64,000 bases of DNA, taken from NCBI RefSeq assembly GCF_014203535.1, contig NZ_JACHJI010000008.1, positions 310,001 to 374,000 on the forward strand, in the 5' to 3' direction. Positions 1-8,242 of this stretch are shown in pieces (position 1 is the first letter of the stretch; the number at the start of each line of letters is the position of its first letter). The notes beneath the pieces were generated by a model, which was given only the letters and a program-made list of their open reading frames with translations, searched no databases and was not told the origin of the DNA. The translations under genes were made by a program, and so were the position numbers. The DNA is from Streptomyces griseomycini (GTDB taxonomy: Bacteria; Actinomycetota; Actinomycetes; Streptomycetales; Streptomycetaceae).

Positions 1-238
1 GCTGGAGGAGGCCCGGGACACCGCCGAGCTGCCGGAGGCGTCGGGCGAGGCGATCGCCCGCGAGTTCGAGCGCTACCTGCGGCGCCGTGACGGGGCGTCG
101 GGTCCGTCCGGCGGACACGCCACGGCCGACGGCTCGGACAGCGCGTACCGGCGGGACGCCCCGGGCGGACGCACCCGCCCGCCGAAGCCGCCGAAGCCGG
201 AGGCGGACTCGGACGGCGAGGAGTCGTCGGAGGACTGA
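1..238 (+). CDS. PAC2 family protein, C-terminal end (partial)
   Basis: Only the last 78 codons are in the window, read in the frame ending at the TGA at 236-238. The peptide begins LEEARDTAELPEASGEAIA and continues REFERYLRRRDG, then a Pro/Lys/acidic tail ending ESSED. The helical part looks like the end of PAC2-family proteins, which sit next to mshC in many actinobacteria; in S. coelicolor the neighbour is, as I recall, the ParA-interacting ParJ. The tail is low complexity and probably disordered. The family call rests on this short segment plus position, so it is moderate only. Confidence 0.6.
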   Translation, partial: LEEARDTAELPEASGEAIAREFERYLRRRDGASGPSGGHATADGSDSAYRRDAPGGRTRPPKPPKPEADSDGEESSED

Positions 239-240
239 GC

Positions 241-277
241 GAAGGGGCGCCCCGTTCCGGGAACGGGGCGCCCCTTC
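241..277. terminator. Bidirectional terminator hairpin
   Basis: A perfect 18-bp inverted repeat (241-258 and 260-277) with a single-base loop in the strict pairing, so probably a small tetraloop in practice. It lies between two convergent genes, the PAC2 gene and mshC, and can terminate both. Confidence 0.85.
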
Positions 278-294
278 TTCCTCTCGCGTCCGCC

Positions 295-1524
295 CTACAG
301 CGCGACGCCGAGCAGCGCGTCCACCGCGCGGGAGACCACGCCGGGCGCGCCCGTGTCCGTACCGCCGCTCCGCTCCTGGAGCGCGACCCAGCGGTCGACG
401 GCGGCCAGCGCGGCCGGGGCGTCCAGGTCGTCGGCGAGCGCCTCGCGGATCTCCTCGACCAGGGCCTCGGCGGGCGGGCCGTCGGGCCGGGAGACGGCGG
501 CGCGCCAGCGGCCGAGGCGGGTCACGGCGTCCTGGAGGACCTGGTCGGTCCACTCCCAGTCGGCGCGGTAGTGGTGGGCGAGCAGCGCCAGCCGGATCGC
601 CGCCGGGTCCACGCCCTCGCGCCGCAGCGCGGACACGAAGACCAGGTTGCCCTTGGACTTGGACATCTTCTCGCCGTGCAGGGCGACCATGCCGGCGTGG
701 ACGTACGCCTTGGCCATGGGGAACTCGCCGGTGAGCACCTGGGCGTGGGAGGCGCCCATCTCGTGGTGCGGGAAGACCAGGTCGGAGCCGCCGCCCTGGA
801 CGTCGAAGCCCATGCCGAGGTGGTCGAGGGCGATGGCCACGCACTCGATGTGCCAGCCGGGGCGGCCCCGGCCGAGCGAGCCGCCGTCCCAGCTCGGCTC
901 GCCCTCGCGGGCGGCCATCCAGAGCATCGGGTCGACGGGGTTCTTCTTGCCCGGACGGTCCGGGTCCCCGCCGCGCTCGGCGGACAGCAGCCGCATGGCG
1001 GCGGCGTCGAGGTGCGAGACCTGGCCGAAGTGCGGGTCGGACTCGACGGAGAAGTAGATGTCGCCCTCGAGCTCGTAGGCCGCGCCGAGGTCGCGCAGCC
1101 GCTCGACGAGCGGGACGATGCCGGGTATGGCCTCCACGGCGCCTATGTAGTGCCGCGGCGGCAGCATCCGCAGGGCGGTCATGTCCTCGCGGAAGAGCGC
1201 GGTCTCCTTCTCCGCCAGGGCGGCCCAGTCGAGGCCGTCCCGGGCGGCCCGCTCCAGCAGCGGGTCGTCGACGTCGGTGACGTTCTGGACGTAGTGCACC
1301 TGCCGCTTGGTGTCGAGCCACACGCGCTGCACGAGGTCGAACGCGTTGTACGTCGCCGCGTGCCCCATGTGGGTGGCGTCGTACGGGGTGATGCCGCAGA
1401 CGTAGATGCGGGCGACGGGACCGGGGTCGAGGGTGATCGGACCCCCGGTCGCGGTGTCGTGGATCCTCAGGTCGCGGCCCTGACCGGGCAGGGCGGGGAC
1501 TTCGGAAGCGGGCCAGGCATACAT
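295..1524 (-). CDS. mshC: Cysteine:1-D-myo-inositol-2-amino-2-deoxyglucopyranoside ligase (mycothiol biosynthesis)
   Basis: MshC joins L-cysteine to GlcN-Ins with ATP in the penultimate step of mycothiol synthesis. The 409-aa protein has the class I aminoacyl-tRNA-synthetase fold of its paralogue CysRS. Visible motifs are YVCGITPYDATHMGH at about residues 41-55 (zinc-ligand Cys43 plus the HIGH-like signature), WHIEC with Cys228, FPHHE with His253/254, and KMSKS at 286-290. Length is normal, whereas true CysRS is longer with a C-terminal anticodon domain. The start MYAWPASEVP is typical of the family. It is the last gene of a minus-strand cluster with the kinase-like, DUF3090 and phosphatase genes; about 100 bp separate it from its neighbour. 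Confidence 0.95.
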   Translation of the reverse strand: MYAWPASEVPALPGQGRDLRIHDTATGGPITLDPGPVARIYVCGITPYDATHMGHAATYNAFDLVQRVWLDTKRQVHYVQNVTDVDDPLLERAARDGLDWAALAEKETALFREDMTALRMLPPRHYIGAVEAIPGIVPLVERLRDLGAAYELEGDIYFSVESDPHFGQVSHLDAAAMRLLSAERGGDPDRPGKKNPVDPMLWMAAREGEPSWDGGSLGRGRPGWHIECVAIALDHLGMGFDVQGGGSDLVFPHHEMGASHAQVLTGEFPMAKAYVHAGMVALHGEKMSKSKGNLVFVSALRREGVDPAAIRLALLAHHYRADWEWTDQVLQDAVTRLGRWRAAVSRPDGPPAEALVEEIREALADDLDAPAALAAVDRWVALQERSGGTDTGAPGVVSRAVDALLGVAL

Positions 1525-1627
1525 GCCTTGAGCCTAACCGGACCGCAGTTCCGAATACGAACGGGAGCAGGCCGGATGACCGGGAAGGCGCTCTTGCGCA
1601 CCGCCGCCCGACGTGCTTCGGGTCCGC

Positions 1628-2461
1628 TCAGACCGGGGGCCAGGGGATCGCCGGCCACTGTCCGCCGGGCTCCGGGTGGGTGCCGGTGGCGATCAGCGAC
1701 TCGACACGCGTGCGCGTGGCGTCGATCTCCGCGGGGGTGATCAGGGGACCCAGCCGGGCGGCGAGCGCGCCGCCGTCCGTGAGGGCCTTCCTGAGGCCCT
1801 TGAGGACGTCGAGCGCCTCCTCGGTCAGCGGCTCCCCCGCCCAGCCCCACAGCAGGGTGCGCAGCTTGTCCTCGACGTTGAAGGTGACCCCGTGGTCGAT
1901 GCCGTACAGCCGGTTCCCCGCGGTGGGCAGCAGGTGCCCGCCCTTGCGGTCGGCGTTGTTGATCACCGCGTCGAGCACGGCCAGCCGGCGCAGCCGTTCG
2001 TCGTCGGCGTGCACGAGCAGCGCGGTGCGGCCCTCGCCGACCTCCGCGAAGCCGATCGCCTTCCAGCCCGGCTCCGGCTCCTCGCCGTCCACCAGGGCGA
2101 GCAGTTCCGCCCCCGGCGCCGTCTCGATCCACAGCTGGCACATGCCCTCGCCGTACGGGCCGTCCCGCAGCACGGTGGGCGGCACGAGCCCCCAGCCGGT
2201 CGCCTCGGAGACCTCGTACGCGGCGACCTCGCGTCCGGCGAGCGTGCCGTCGGGGAAGTCCCACAGGGGCCGCTCCCCGGCGACCGGCTTGTAGACGCAG
2301 GCGGCCTCGCGGCCCTCGTGCGTGACGGTGCAGTACAGCGCCGCGTTCGACGCCTCACGGATGCGTCCGCGCACGGTCAGCTCGCCCTCGGCGAGCAGGA
2401 CGGCGGCGGCCGGGTCGGCGGCCGTCACGCTCCGCGGCGGTATCCGTTCTGGCGCGGACAT
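1628..2461 (-). CDS. SCO1664-family PI3/PI4-kinase-fold protein
   Basis: A 277-aa actinobacterial protein of the family I recall as TIGR03843 (SCO1664 family). Kinase-like landmarks are visible: VYKP with Lys58 (possible ATP-binding lysine), Glu78 in REVAAY, NNADRKGGHLL at 168-178 (catalytic-loop-like, Asp171) and IDHG at 188-191 (metal-binding DxG-like). These are the layout of PI3/PI4-kinase-related kinases, so activity is plausible, but no substrate is known to me. I chose the ATG at 2461 because GGAAGG lies just upstream; the frame stays open further but without a better ribosome site. Its start overlaps the end of the DUF3090 gene by 37 bp, implying translational coupling. Confidence 0.8.
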   Translation of the reverse strand: MSAPERIPPRSVTAADPAAAVLLAEGELTVRGRIREASNAALYCTVTHEGREAACVYKPVAGERPLWDFPDGTLAGREVAAYEVSEATGWGLVPPTVLRDGPYGEGMCQLWIETAPGAELLALVDGEEPEPGWKAIGFAEVGEGRTALLVHADDERLRRLAVLDAVINNADRKGGHLLPTAGNRLYGIDHGVTFNVEDKLRTLLWGWAGEPLTEEALDVLKGLRKALTDGGALAARLGPLITPAEIDATRTRVESLIATGTHPEPGGQWPAIPWPPV

Positions 2462-3015
2462 ACGTGTCCTTCCGGGTCGAGCGGGAGGCTGCACAGCGGG
2501 CACGGCGGCCGCCCGGCGTTGACGACGTCGAGGGCGCGCTTGGCGAAGGCCCGGGCCTGCGCGCCGGTGAGCCGGACCCGGAGCATCGGGGGCCCGTTCT
2601 CCTCGTCCTGGAGCAGCCGTTCCTCGGCCTCGGCGAGGTCCTCCTCGGACTCGGCGTCCAGTTCGACGAGGGCCTGGGCCTCGACGATCATGCGCTGCTC
2701 CTCGCCGTCCCAGGCGAGCGCCATGGTGCCGACGCGGAACTCCTCCTCCACGGGGGTGTCCAGCGGGGCGGTGTCGGTGATCTCGGTCGGAGCCATGGCG
2801 GGGACCGCGGCGCTGCCGCCGCTGCGGCGCACGACCTCGTCGAGCAGTTCATCCATGCGCTCGGCGAGCGCCGCGACCTGGGTCTTCTCCAGGGCCACGC
2901 TGGTCACCCGGGAGCCGGCGGAGGCCTGGAGGAAGAACGTACGGCGCCCTGGCAGTCCGACCGTACCGGCCACGAAACGTTCCGGTTGGTCGTAGAGGAA
3001 CACCTGACGGGACAC
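2425..3015 (-). CDS. DUF3090 family protein with C-terminal zinc-ribbon-like motif
   Basis: A 196-aa conserved actinobacterial protein (DUF3090, TIGR03847 as I recall). It starts MSRQVFLYDQPERFVAGTVG, has a mixed alpha/beta core and an acidic middle, and ends with CPLCSLPLDPEGHVCP, a possible CxxC...H-C metal site. Function unknown. It sits between the histidine phosphatase and the kinase-like gene and overlaps the latter, so all three are probably co-expressed with mshC. Absence of a signal peptide suggests a cytosolic protein. Confidence 0.85.
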   Translation of the reverse strand: MSRQVFLYDQPERFVAGTVGLPGRRTFFLQASAGSRVTSVALEKTQVAALAERMDELLDEVVRRSGGSAAVPAMAPTEITDTAPLDTPVEEEFRVGTMALAWDGEEQRMIVEAQALVELDAESEEDLAEAEERLLQDEENGPPMLRVRLTGAQARAFAKRALDVVNAGRPPCPLCSLPLDPEGHVCPRQNGYRRGA

Positions 3016-3104
3016 GTCCTGTCTCCATTGAGAGTCGTGGGAACGGGCGGCTGTTCAAACGCGGGCGCACTACTGCGACCGCTTCACCCTACTGCGGCCG
3101 ACGA

Positions 3105-3791
3105 TCACGGTGCGCCCGCGTCGCCCCCGACCGTGGCTTCGCCGGCGGGCGGTTCCTCGCGCGGCGCCAGGGACGCGAGGTCGCCGGTGTCGCCGAGGCG
3201 GACGAGAAAGGGGCGCAACCGCGTGTAACGGATCGCGGTGATGGAACACGGTTCGACGGAGATCCGCTGGAAGAGGTCGAGATGAAGTCCGAGTGCGTCC
3301 GCGACGAGAGACTTGATGATGTCACCGTGCGAACACATCAGATACACGGCGTCGGCACCGTGATCGCGCTCCACGCGCGCGTTCCACTCGCGCACCGCCT
3401 CGGCGGCGCGCGTCTGCATCGCACGCATGGACTCCCCGCCGGGGAACGCCGCCGCCGACGGGTGGGCCTGCACCACCTCCATCAGGGGCTCGTCGCTGAG
3501 CTCGGCGAGCTTGCGGCCCGACCAGTCGCCGTAGTGGCACTCGCCGATGCGGTCGTCGGTGTGGGGGGTGAGGTGGGGCCGGGCGTCCAGCAGCGGCCGG
3601 AGGGTCTCCCGGCAGCGCTGGAGCGGGCTGGTGACGATCTCGGCCAGCGGCAGCTCGGCGAGCCGTCCGGGCAGCGCGGCGGCCTGCGCGGCCCCGCGGT
3701 CGTCGAGGGCGACGCCGGGCGTCCAGCCGGCGAGCAGTCCCTCGGTGTTGGCGGTGGAACGTCCGTGCCGGACCAGGAGCAACGTGGGCAT
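3105..3791 (-). CDS. Histidine phosphatase superfamily protein (MSMEG_4193 type)
   Basis: A 228-aa phosphoglycerate-mutase-like phosphatase. It opens MPTLLLVRHGRSTANTEG with the phospho-accepting histidine in RHG, and continues with SPLQRCRET, ECHYGDWSGRKL and a late SHGDIIK carrying the second catalytic histidine. All residues needed for phosphatase chemistry are present. The start at 3791 places RHG at residues 8-10, as usual; the upstream extension is not coding-like. It is the first gene of the minus-strand cluster leading to the kinase-like protein and mshC. The substrate is unknown; the subfamily is known to me as a probable phosphomutase group found in actinobacteria with the next two genes. 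Confidence 0.88.
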   Translation of the reverse strand: MPTLLLVRHGRSTANTEGLLAGWTPGVALDDRGAAQAAALPGRLAELPLAEIVTSPLQRCRETLRPLLDARPHLTPHTDDRIGECHYGDWSGRKLAELSDEPLMEVVQAHPSAAAFPGGESMRAMQTRAAEAVREWNARVERDHGADAVYLMCSHGDIIKSLVADALGLHLDLFQRISVEPCSITAIRYTRLRPFLVRLGDTGDLASLAPREEPPAGEATVGGDAGAP

Positions 3792-3844
3792 GCGGCCCAG
3801 GGTAGGCGCACGCGCGCGTGCGGTGTCCGTCGTGCGAAGGGAGA

Positions 3845-4849
3845 ATGCGCTCCGTGATCGTCGACTGTGCCATCTACCGGGAGGGACACCGGTCGGAGGG
3901 GCCCGAGGATTTCTCCGACGCACTGGCCGAGGCGCGGTCGGCGGGGGGTTTCGTCTGGATCGGGCTGCACGAGCCGACGGAGGACGAGTTCGACCTGGTC
4001 ACGCAGGAGTTCGCCCTGCACCCGCTGGCGGTCGAGGACGCCCTCAAGGCGCATCAGCGGCCCAAGCTGGAGGTGTACGACGACTCGCTGTTCCTGGTGC
4101 TCAAGCCGGTGGTGTACGAGCCGCACGGCGACACCGTCTCCTCCGGCGAGGTCATGGTCTTCCTGGGGGACGCTTTCGTGGTGACCGTCCGGCACGGGGA
4201 GGGCGCCCCGCTGGGGGCCGTGCGGGACCGGCTGGAGCGGGAGCCCGAGTTGCTGGGCAAGGGACCGACGTCGGTGCTGTACGCGATCGCCGACGCCGTC
4301 GTCGACCACTACCTGGACGTGGCGATCGAGCTGCAGACCGACCTGGAGGAACTGGAGGCGGAGGTCTTCTCCCCCGAAGGGGGCGGTTCGCGGCACACCG
4401 CGTCGCGGATCTACACCTTCAAGCGGCAGGTACTGGAGTTCCGCCGGGCGACCGGTCCGCTGACGGTGCCGGCGGCCCGGCTGGCGGGGGTGGGGACGTC
4501 CGGGGCGCGCGTGCCCTTCGTGGAGGAACGGTCCCGGCCCTTCTTCCGCGACGTGCACGACCACCTCACGCGCGTCAACGAGTCCGTGGAGGGACTGGAC
4601 CGGCTGGTCTCGGACATCCTCTCGGCGCACCTGGCCCAGATGAGCGTGCGGCAGAACGACGACATGCGGAAGATCTCCGCGTGGGCGGCCATGGCCGCAG
4701 TCCCCACGATGATCGCGGGGGTCTACGGCATGAACTTCGACCACATGCCGGAACTGCGGTGGGCGGGGGCGTACCCGGCGGTGATCGCGCTGATGGCCGG
4801 GCTGGTGGTGCTGTTGTACCGGTTGTTCAAGCAGCGGGGGTGGATGTAG
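3845..4849 (+). CDS. CorA-family magnesium/divalent cation transporter
   Basis: A 334-aa member of the CorA family of pentameric cation channels. A long soluble N-terminal domain with a long coiled region (about residues 140-260) is followed by two C-terminal membrane segments. The first ends in the selectivity signature YGMNFDHMPEL; the second is YPAVIALMAGLVVLLYRLF near the C-terminus. Two in-frame starts are possible: ATG 3845 (MRSVIVDCAIYR), used here, or GTG 3854, which is better spaced from the upstream AAGGGAG. It is divergent from the phosphatase gene with only about 50 bp between them. Confidence 0.9.
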   Translation: MRSVIVDCAIYREGHRSEGPEDFSDALAEARSAGGFVWIGLHEPTEDEFDLVTQEFALHPLAVEDALKAHQRPKLEVYDDSLFLVLKPVVYEPHGDTVSSGEVMVFLGDAFVVTVRHGEGAPLGAVRDRLEREPELLGKGPTSVLYAIADAVVDHYLDVAIELQTDLEELEAEVFSPEGGGSRHTASRIYTFKRQVLEFRRATGPLTVPAARLAGVGTSGARVPFVEERSRPFFRDVHDHLTRVNESVEGLDRLVSDILSAHLAQMSVRQNDDMRKISAWAAMAAVPTMIAGVYGMNFDHMPELRWAGAYPAVIALMAGLVVLLYRLFKQRGWM

Positions 4850-4883
4850 GACCGCGCGGCCGGGGAGCGGGGGCGGGGCGGAC

Positions 4884-4900
4884 TCCGGGCGGCGCCCGGG
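4884..4900. terminator. Short GC hairpin between convergent genes
   Basis: CCGGGC-GGC-GCCCGG forms a 6-bp stem with a 3-nt loop between the convergent CorA and ferritin-like genes. It has no T-tract, so termination is only inferred from position. Confidence 0.4.
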
Positions 4901-4906
4901 GGTGCG

Positions 4907-5695
4907 TCAGGCGAACTCCGGGGCGGCGCTCGCGGGACCCCCGAGCGCGTTGCGGCGTTCGGGCGTCCTGAGCGAGACCATGCGGCGCCGGCCGCCCAGG
5001 CGCTCGTACGCGTACACCGCGTGGACGCCCGCCGCGAGGACCGCCGCCCTGGGCCCGGACCAGCCGAGGATGCGGCCCATGCGGGCCATCACCGCGAGGC
5101 TGACGTCCCGGTGGACGCGGATCTCCGCGAGCGCGCACTCGCGCAGGGTGCGCTGGATGGCGCGGCCGTGTCCGGCGTACGCGAGGCGCAGGAGTTCCTC
5201 GTGGCAGTAGGCGAGGTGGTTGTCCTCGTCGTGGGAGATCATCCTGACCGCGCGGCCGAGGTCGGGGTGGTCGGCGAAGTGCTTGCGGAGGAGTTCCATC
5301 TGCTCGGAGGCGCGCTGTTCGGTGACCCTGCTGTGCGCGAGGTACGTGACGATGTCCTGCACGGTGAGCGGTTCGTCGCGCCTGAGCCGGCCGTGGGCCA
5401 GGCCGATGCCCTTCTGTTCGAGGAGCCTCGTGTAGTCGGTCTCGGGCGGGACGGGGACGGGTTGCAGACCGCGCTTCCTCATCAGGGCGTTGAAGATGCG
5501 GCCGTGCTTGTCCTCGTCGGCGCCGTGCCGGGCGATCCTGGGGGCGAGTCCGCGCTGGGTCTCGGGGACCAGCGCGGCGATGCGGGCGTTCTCCCAGCCG
5601 CCCTGGGACTCGCCGCTCGCGGCGATGGAGCAGAACAGGGCGAAGGACTCGTCGTGGTCGAGGATCTCCTGGAACAGGCTCTTGGCCGACAGCAT
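4907..5695 (-). CDS. Ferritin-like domain protein
   Basis: A 262-aa protein with a ferritin-like four-helix bundle. Metal-ligand-like motifs are visible: RHGADEDKHGRIFN, with Glu and His three residues apart, and later HDEDNHLAYCHEE, a second Glu/His cluster. These resemble diiron carboxylate proteins, so an oxygen- or peroxide-handling activity is possible, but the reaction is unknown. The ATG at 5695 (MLSAKSLFQEIL) has AGAGGG seven bases upstream. The frame stays open to 6019 but that extension is Pro/Arg/Gly-rich and overlaps the palindromic element, so it was not included. C-terminal residues after about 230 look disordered. Confidence 0.8.
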   Translation of the reverse strand: MLSAKSLFQEILDHDESFALFCSIAASGESQGGWENARIAALVPETQRGLAPRIARHGADEDKHGRIFNALMRKRGLQPVPVPPETDYTRLLEQKGIGLAHGRLRRDEPLTVQDIVTYLAHSRVTEQRASEQMELLRKHFADHPDLGRAVRMISHDEDNHLAYCHEELLRLAYAGHGRAIQRTLRECALAEIRVHRDVSLAVMARMGRILGWSGPRAAVLAAGVHAVYAYERLGGRRRMVSLRTPERRNALGGPASAAPEFA

Positions 5696-5972
5696 GGTGG
5701 GCACCCTCTCCGCAGGCTTCCGCGCTCCGCGGGCTTCCGCGTTCCGCTGGTTCCACACGTTCTGGTGTTCCGCGAAGGACGAGTCAAGTGCGGGGAGCGG
5801 GGTGCTGCAACAGGCGCGTCGGGCAACTCCGCCGAAAGGGGGACCCGCGAGGGGACCCGGAGGCGTACGCGGGGCGGGCGTGACCCGGAGGGCCGGCCCG
5901 CGTGGTGCCGCGTGACGGCCGTGACGGGGAGGACCCCCGAGCCCCCGCCACGACCGTGGGGGCCGGACGGGA

Positions 5973-6041
5973 CCTAGGGCCTCTCGTTTGGACCATGCCG
6001 GGCTCGTGGGGTCCGGCATGGTCCAAACGCAGGACCCTAGG
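5973..6041. mobile_element. CTAG-flanked imperfect palindrome, possible miniature inverted-repeat element
   Basis: The two arms, each 28 nt from CTAG inward, match at 24 positions. The inner arms GTTTGGACCATGCCGG (5986-6001) and CCGGCATGGTCCAAAC (6013-6028) are perfect, around an 11-nt centre. The outer parts CCTAGGG and CCCTAGG are also perfect; only a 6-nt block between them differs. A CTAG sits at each end (5974-5977, 6037-6040), as a target duplication or part of the repeat. The right CTAG supplies the stop codon of the F420 oxidoreductase gene. The rest of 5696-5972, upstream of the ferritin-like gene, shows no gene. It could instead be a REP-like repeat or simply a terminator. Confidence 0.5.
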
Positions 6042-7092
6042 CGAGACCGGCGCGTTCCAGGGCCTCGGTGCCGGCGCGGAGGGAGGCGAGGCGTTCGTCG
6101 AGCGTGAAGCCGGCCGGGGCGAGGGTGAGGGTGGTGACGCCGGCGGCGGCGTAGGCCTTCATCCGGTCGGCGATGCGGTCGACCGAGCCGAGGAGGGTGG
6201 TCCTGTCGATCAGGTCGTGCGGTACGGCGGCCGCCGCGCCCTGCTTGTCGCCGGACAGGTACTTGTCCTGGATCTCGGCGGCCTCCCGCTCGTAGCCCAT
6301 GCGCCGGGCGAGCTGGTTGTAGAAGTTCTGCTTGCGGCTGCCCATGCCGCCGACGTACAGCGCGGTGTAGGGGCGGAAGGTGTCGGCGAGGGCCGTCAGC
6401 TCCTTGTCGTCACCGACGGCGAGCGGGAGGGTGGGGCAGACGTCGAAGCCGTCCAGGGTCTTGCCCGCCTTCTCGCGTCCGGCGCGCAGGTGCTTGACGG
6501 CGGTGTCCTCGAGGTGGTCGGCGGAAGGGAAGATCAGCAGGGCGCCGTCGGCGATCTCGCCGGTCTGCTCGAGGTTCTTGGGGCCGATCGCGGCGATGTA
6601 GAGCGGGATGTGCTCGCGCTGCGGGTGCACGGTGAGCTTGATCGGCTTGCCGGGGCCGCCGGGGAGGGGGAGGGTCCAGTGCTCGCCCTCGTAGGAGAGG
6701 CGTTCGCGGGTCATGGCCCTGCGGACGATCTCGACGTACTCGCGGGTGCGGGCGAGGGGCTTGTCGAACTTGACGCCGTACCAGCCCTCCGAGACCTGCG
6801 GGCCGGAGACGCCGAGGCCGAGGCGGAAGCGGCCGCCGGAGAGGGAGTCGAGGGTGGCGGCGGTCATCGCGGTCATCGTGGGCTGGCGGGCGGGGATCTG
6901 GAAGATGGCCGAGCCGACGTCGATGCGCTCGGTCCGGGCGGCGACCCAGGCGAGCACGGTGGCGGCGTCGGAGCCGTAGGCCTCGGCGGCCCAGCAGACC
7001 GCGTATCCGAGGCGGTCGGCCTCCTGCGCCACGGTGAGGTTGTCCGCGTCCATCCCGGCGCCCCAGTAGCCGAGGTTGATCCCGAGCTGCAT
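6037..7092 (-). CDS. LLM-class F420-dependent oxidoreductase
   Basis: A 351-aa luciferase-like TIM-barrel protein. The opening MQLGINLGYWGAGMDADN, the central GVSGPQVSEGWYG and IPLYIAAIGPKNLEQTGEIADG are typical of the F420-dependent branch of the luciferase-like monooxygenase family, which uses reduced deazaflavin F420 (made by Streptomyces). The substrate cannot be predicted. The C-terminal part RIADRMKAYAAAGVTTLTLAP is the usual end of the barrel. Its stop codon TAG (6037-6039) lies inside the right CTAG of the palindrome at 5973-6041, so the last codons or the stop may have been set by that element. Confidence 0.88.
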   Translation of the reverse strand: MQLGINLGYWGAGMDADNLTVAQEADRLGYAVCWAAEAYGSDAATVLAWVAARTERIDVGSAIFQIPARQPTMTAMTAATLDSLSGGRFRLGLGVSGPQVSEGWYGVKFDKPLARTREYVEIVRRAMTRERLSYEGEHWTLPLPGGPGKPIKLTVHPQREHIPLYIAAIGPKNLEQTGEIADGALLIFPSADHLEDTAVKHLRAGREKAGKTLDGFDVCPTLPLAVGDDKELTALADTFRPYTALYVGGMGSRKQNFYNQLARRMGYEREAAEIQDKYLSGDKQGAAAAVPHDLIDRTTLLGSVDRIADRMKAYAAAGVTTLTLAPAGFTLDERLASLRAGTEALERAGLA

Positions 7093-7255
7093 GGCCGTCT
7101 CCCCTTACCGATCAGTAACGTCGCTTGTGCGCCGACCCTATACCTCCGGTGGCGGGGAGGGGCGCCCGTGCGGGCCGCCGGTCGCCGCGGCACCGCGGAA
7201 ATCCCTCGTCCACAGGCCCCCACACTCCGGGGTCCGGCCAGTAATCTCGGCGTTC

Positions 7256-8242
7256 ATGGAGCAGAGGCATCTCGGCCGTACCGGCCTGCGTGTGTCACGG
7301 ATCGGGCTCGGGACCCTGACCTGGGGGCGGGACACCGACGAGCACGACGCCGCGGACCTCCTGAAGACCTTCTGGGAGGCGGGCGGGACCCTCGTCGACA
7401 CCGCGGACGTGTACGGCGACGGGGAGGCCGAGTACCTGCTCGGGAGGCTGATGGACGGGCTGGTGCCGCGCCGGGACCTGGTGATCTCGACGAAGGCCGG
7501 GAGCGTGCCGGGCCCGGACCGCCGGTTCGACGGCTCGCGCGGGCACCTGCTCTCCGCGCTGGACGCCTCGCTGGCGCGGCTCGGCACCGACTACGTCGAT
7601 TTGTGGCATGTACACGCCTACGATGCCGACACCCCGTTGGAGGAGACGCTCCAGGCCCTCGACATCGCGGTCGGCAGCGGGCGGGTCCGCTATGCCGGTG
7701 TGTCCAACTTCTGCGGGTGGCAGCTGGCCAAGGCGGCGACCTGGCAGTTGGCCGTGCCGGGGGCGCGGGCGCGGCTGGCGAGCACGCAGATGGAGTACTC
7801 GCTGCTGCAGCGGGGGGTGGAGCGGGAGGTGCTGCCCGCCGCGCTCGACCTGGGGATCGGGCTGCTGCCCTCCTCGCCGCTCGGGCGGGGCGTGCTGACC
7901 GGCAAGTACCGGGGCGACGCCACTCCGTCGGACTCGCGCGGCGCCTCGGAGCACCTGGCGCCGTTCGTCGCGCCGTACCTCGACGACACGGCGAGCAGGA
8001 TCGTGGACGCGGTGACGACGGCGGCGGACGGGCTCGCCGTGACGGCGCTGCAGGTGGCGCTCGCGTGGGTCCGGGACCGGCCCGGTGTGGCCGCCCCCAT
8101 CGTCGGGGCGCGCAACGCGCAGCAGCTCACGGCGGCGTTGTCAGTGGAGGCGCTTAGTCTTCCTGACGAGATCTGCCGGGCGCTCGACGACGTGTCGGCG
8201 CCCGTGCACCGCTATCCCGATCACGACTGGAGCACGCTGTGA
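7256..8242 (+). CDS. Aldo/keto reductase
   Basis: A 328-aa NADPH-dependent aldo/keto reductase with an (alpha/beta)8 barrel. Visible are MEQRHLGRTGLRVSRIGLG, DTADVYGDGEAE (catalytic Asp and Tyr), STKAG (catalytic Lys), YVDLWHVHAYD (catalytic His) and PIVGARNAQQL near the end, which binds the cofactor phosphate. All four catalytic residues are present. No Shine-Dalgarno precedes ATG 7256, but TAATCT at 7242-7247 lies at -10 distance, so the mRNA may be leaderless. The stop codon overlaps the GTG start of the next gene (GTGA), so the two are probably translationally coupled. Confidence 0.9.
   Translation: MEQRHLGRTGLRVSRIGLGTLTWGRDTDEHDAADLLKTFWEAGGTLVDTADVYGDGEAEYLLGRLMDGLVPRRDLVISTKAGSVPGPDRRFDGSRGHLLSALDASLARLGTDYVDLWHVHAYDADTPLEETLQALDIAVGSGRVRYAGVSNFCGWQLAKAATWQLAVPGARARLASTQMEYSLLQRGVEREVLPAALDLGIGLLPSSPLGRGVLTGKYRGDATPSDSRGASEHLAPFVAPYLDDTASRIVDAVTTAADGLAVTALQVALAWVRDRPGVAAPIVGARNAQQLTAALSVEALSLPDEICRALDDVSAPVHRYPDHDWSTL

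Noticed and set aside
571..1740. Long open frame opposite mshC
   Set aside because: It is a shadow of the strong mshC gene on the other strand, with Arg/Gly/Val-rich composition and no family motif. Similar long antisense frames (for example 8154-10379, 35627-36847) were rejected for the same reason.
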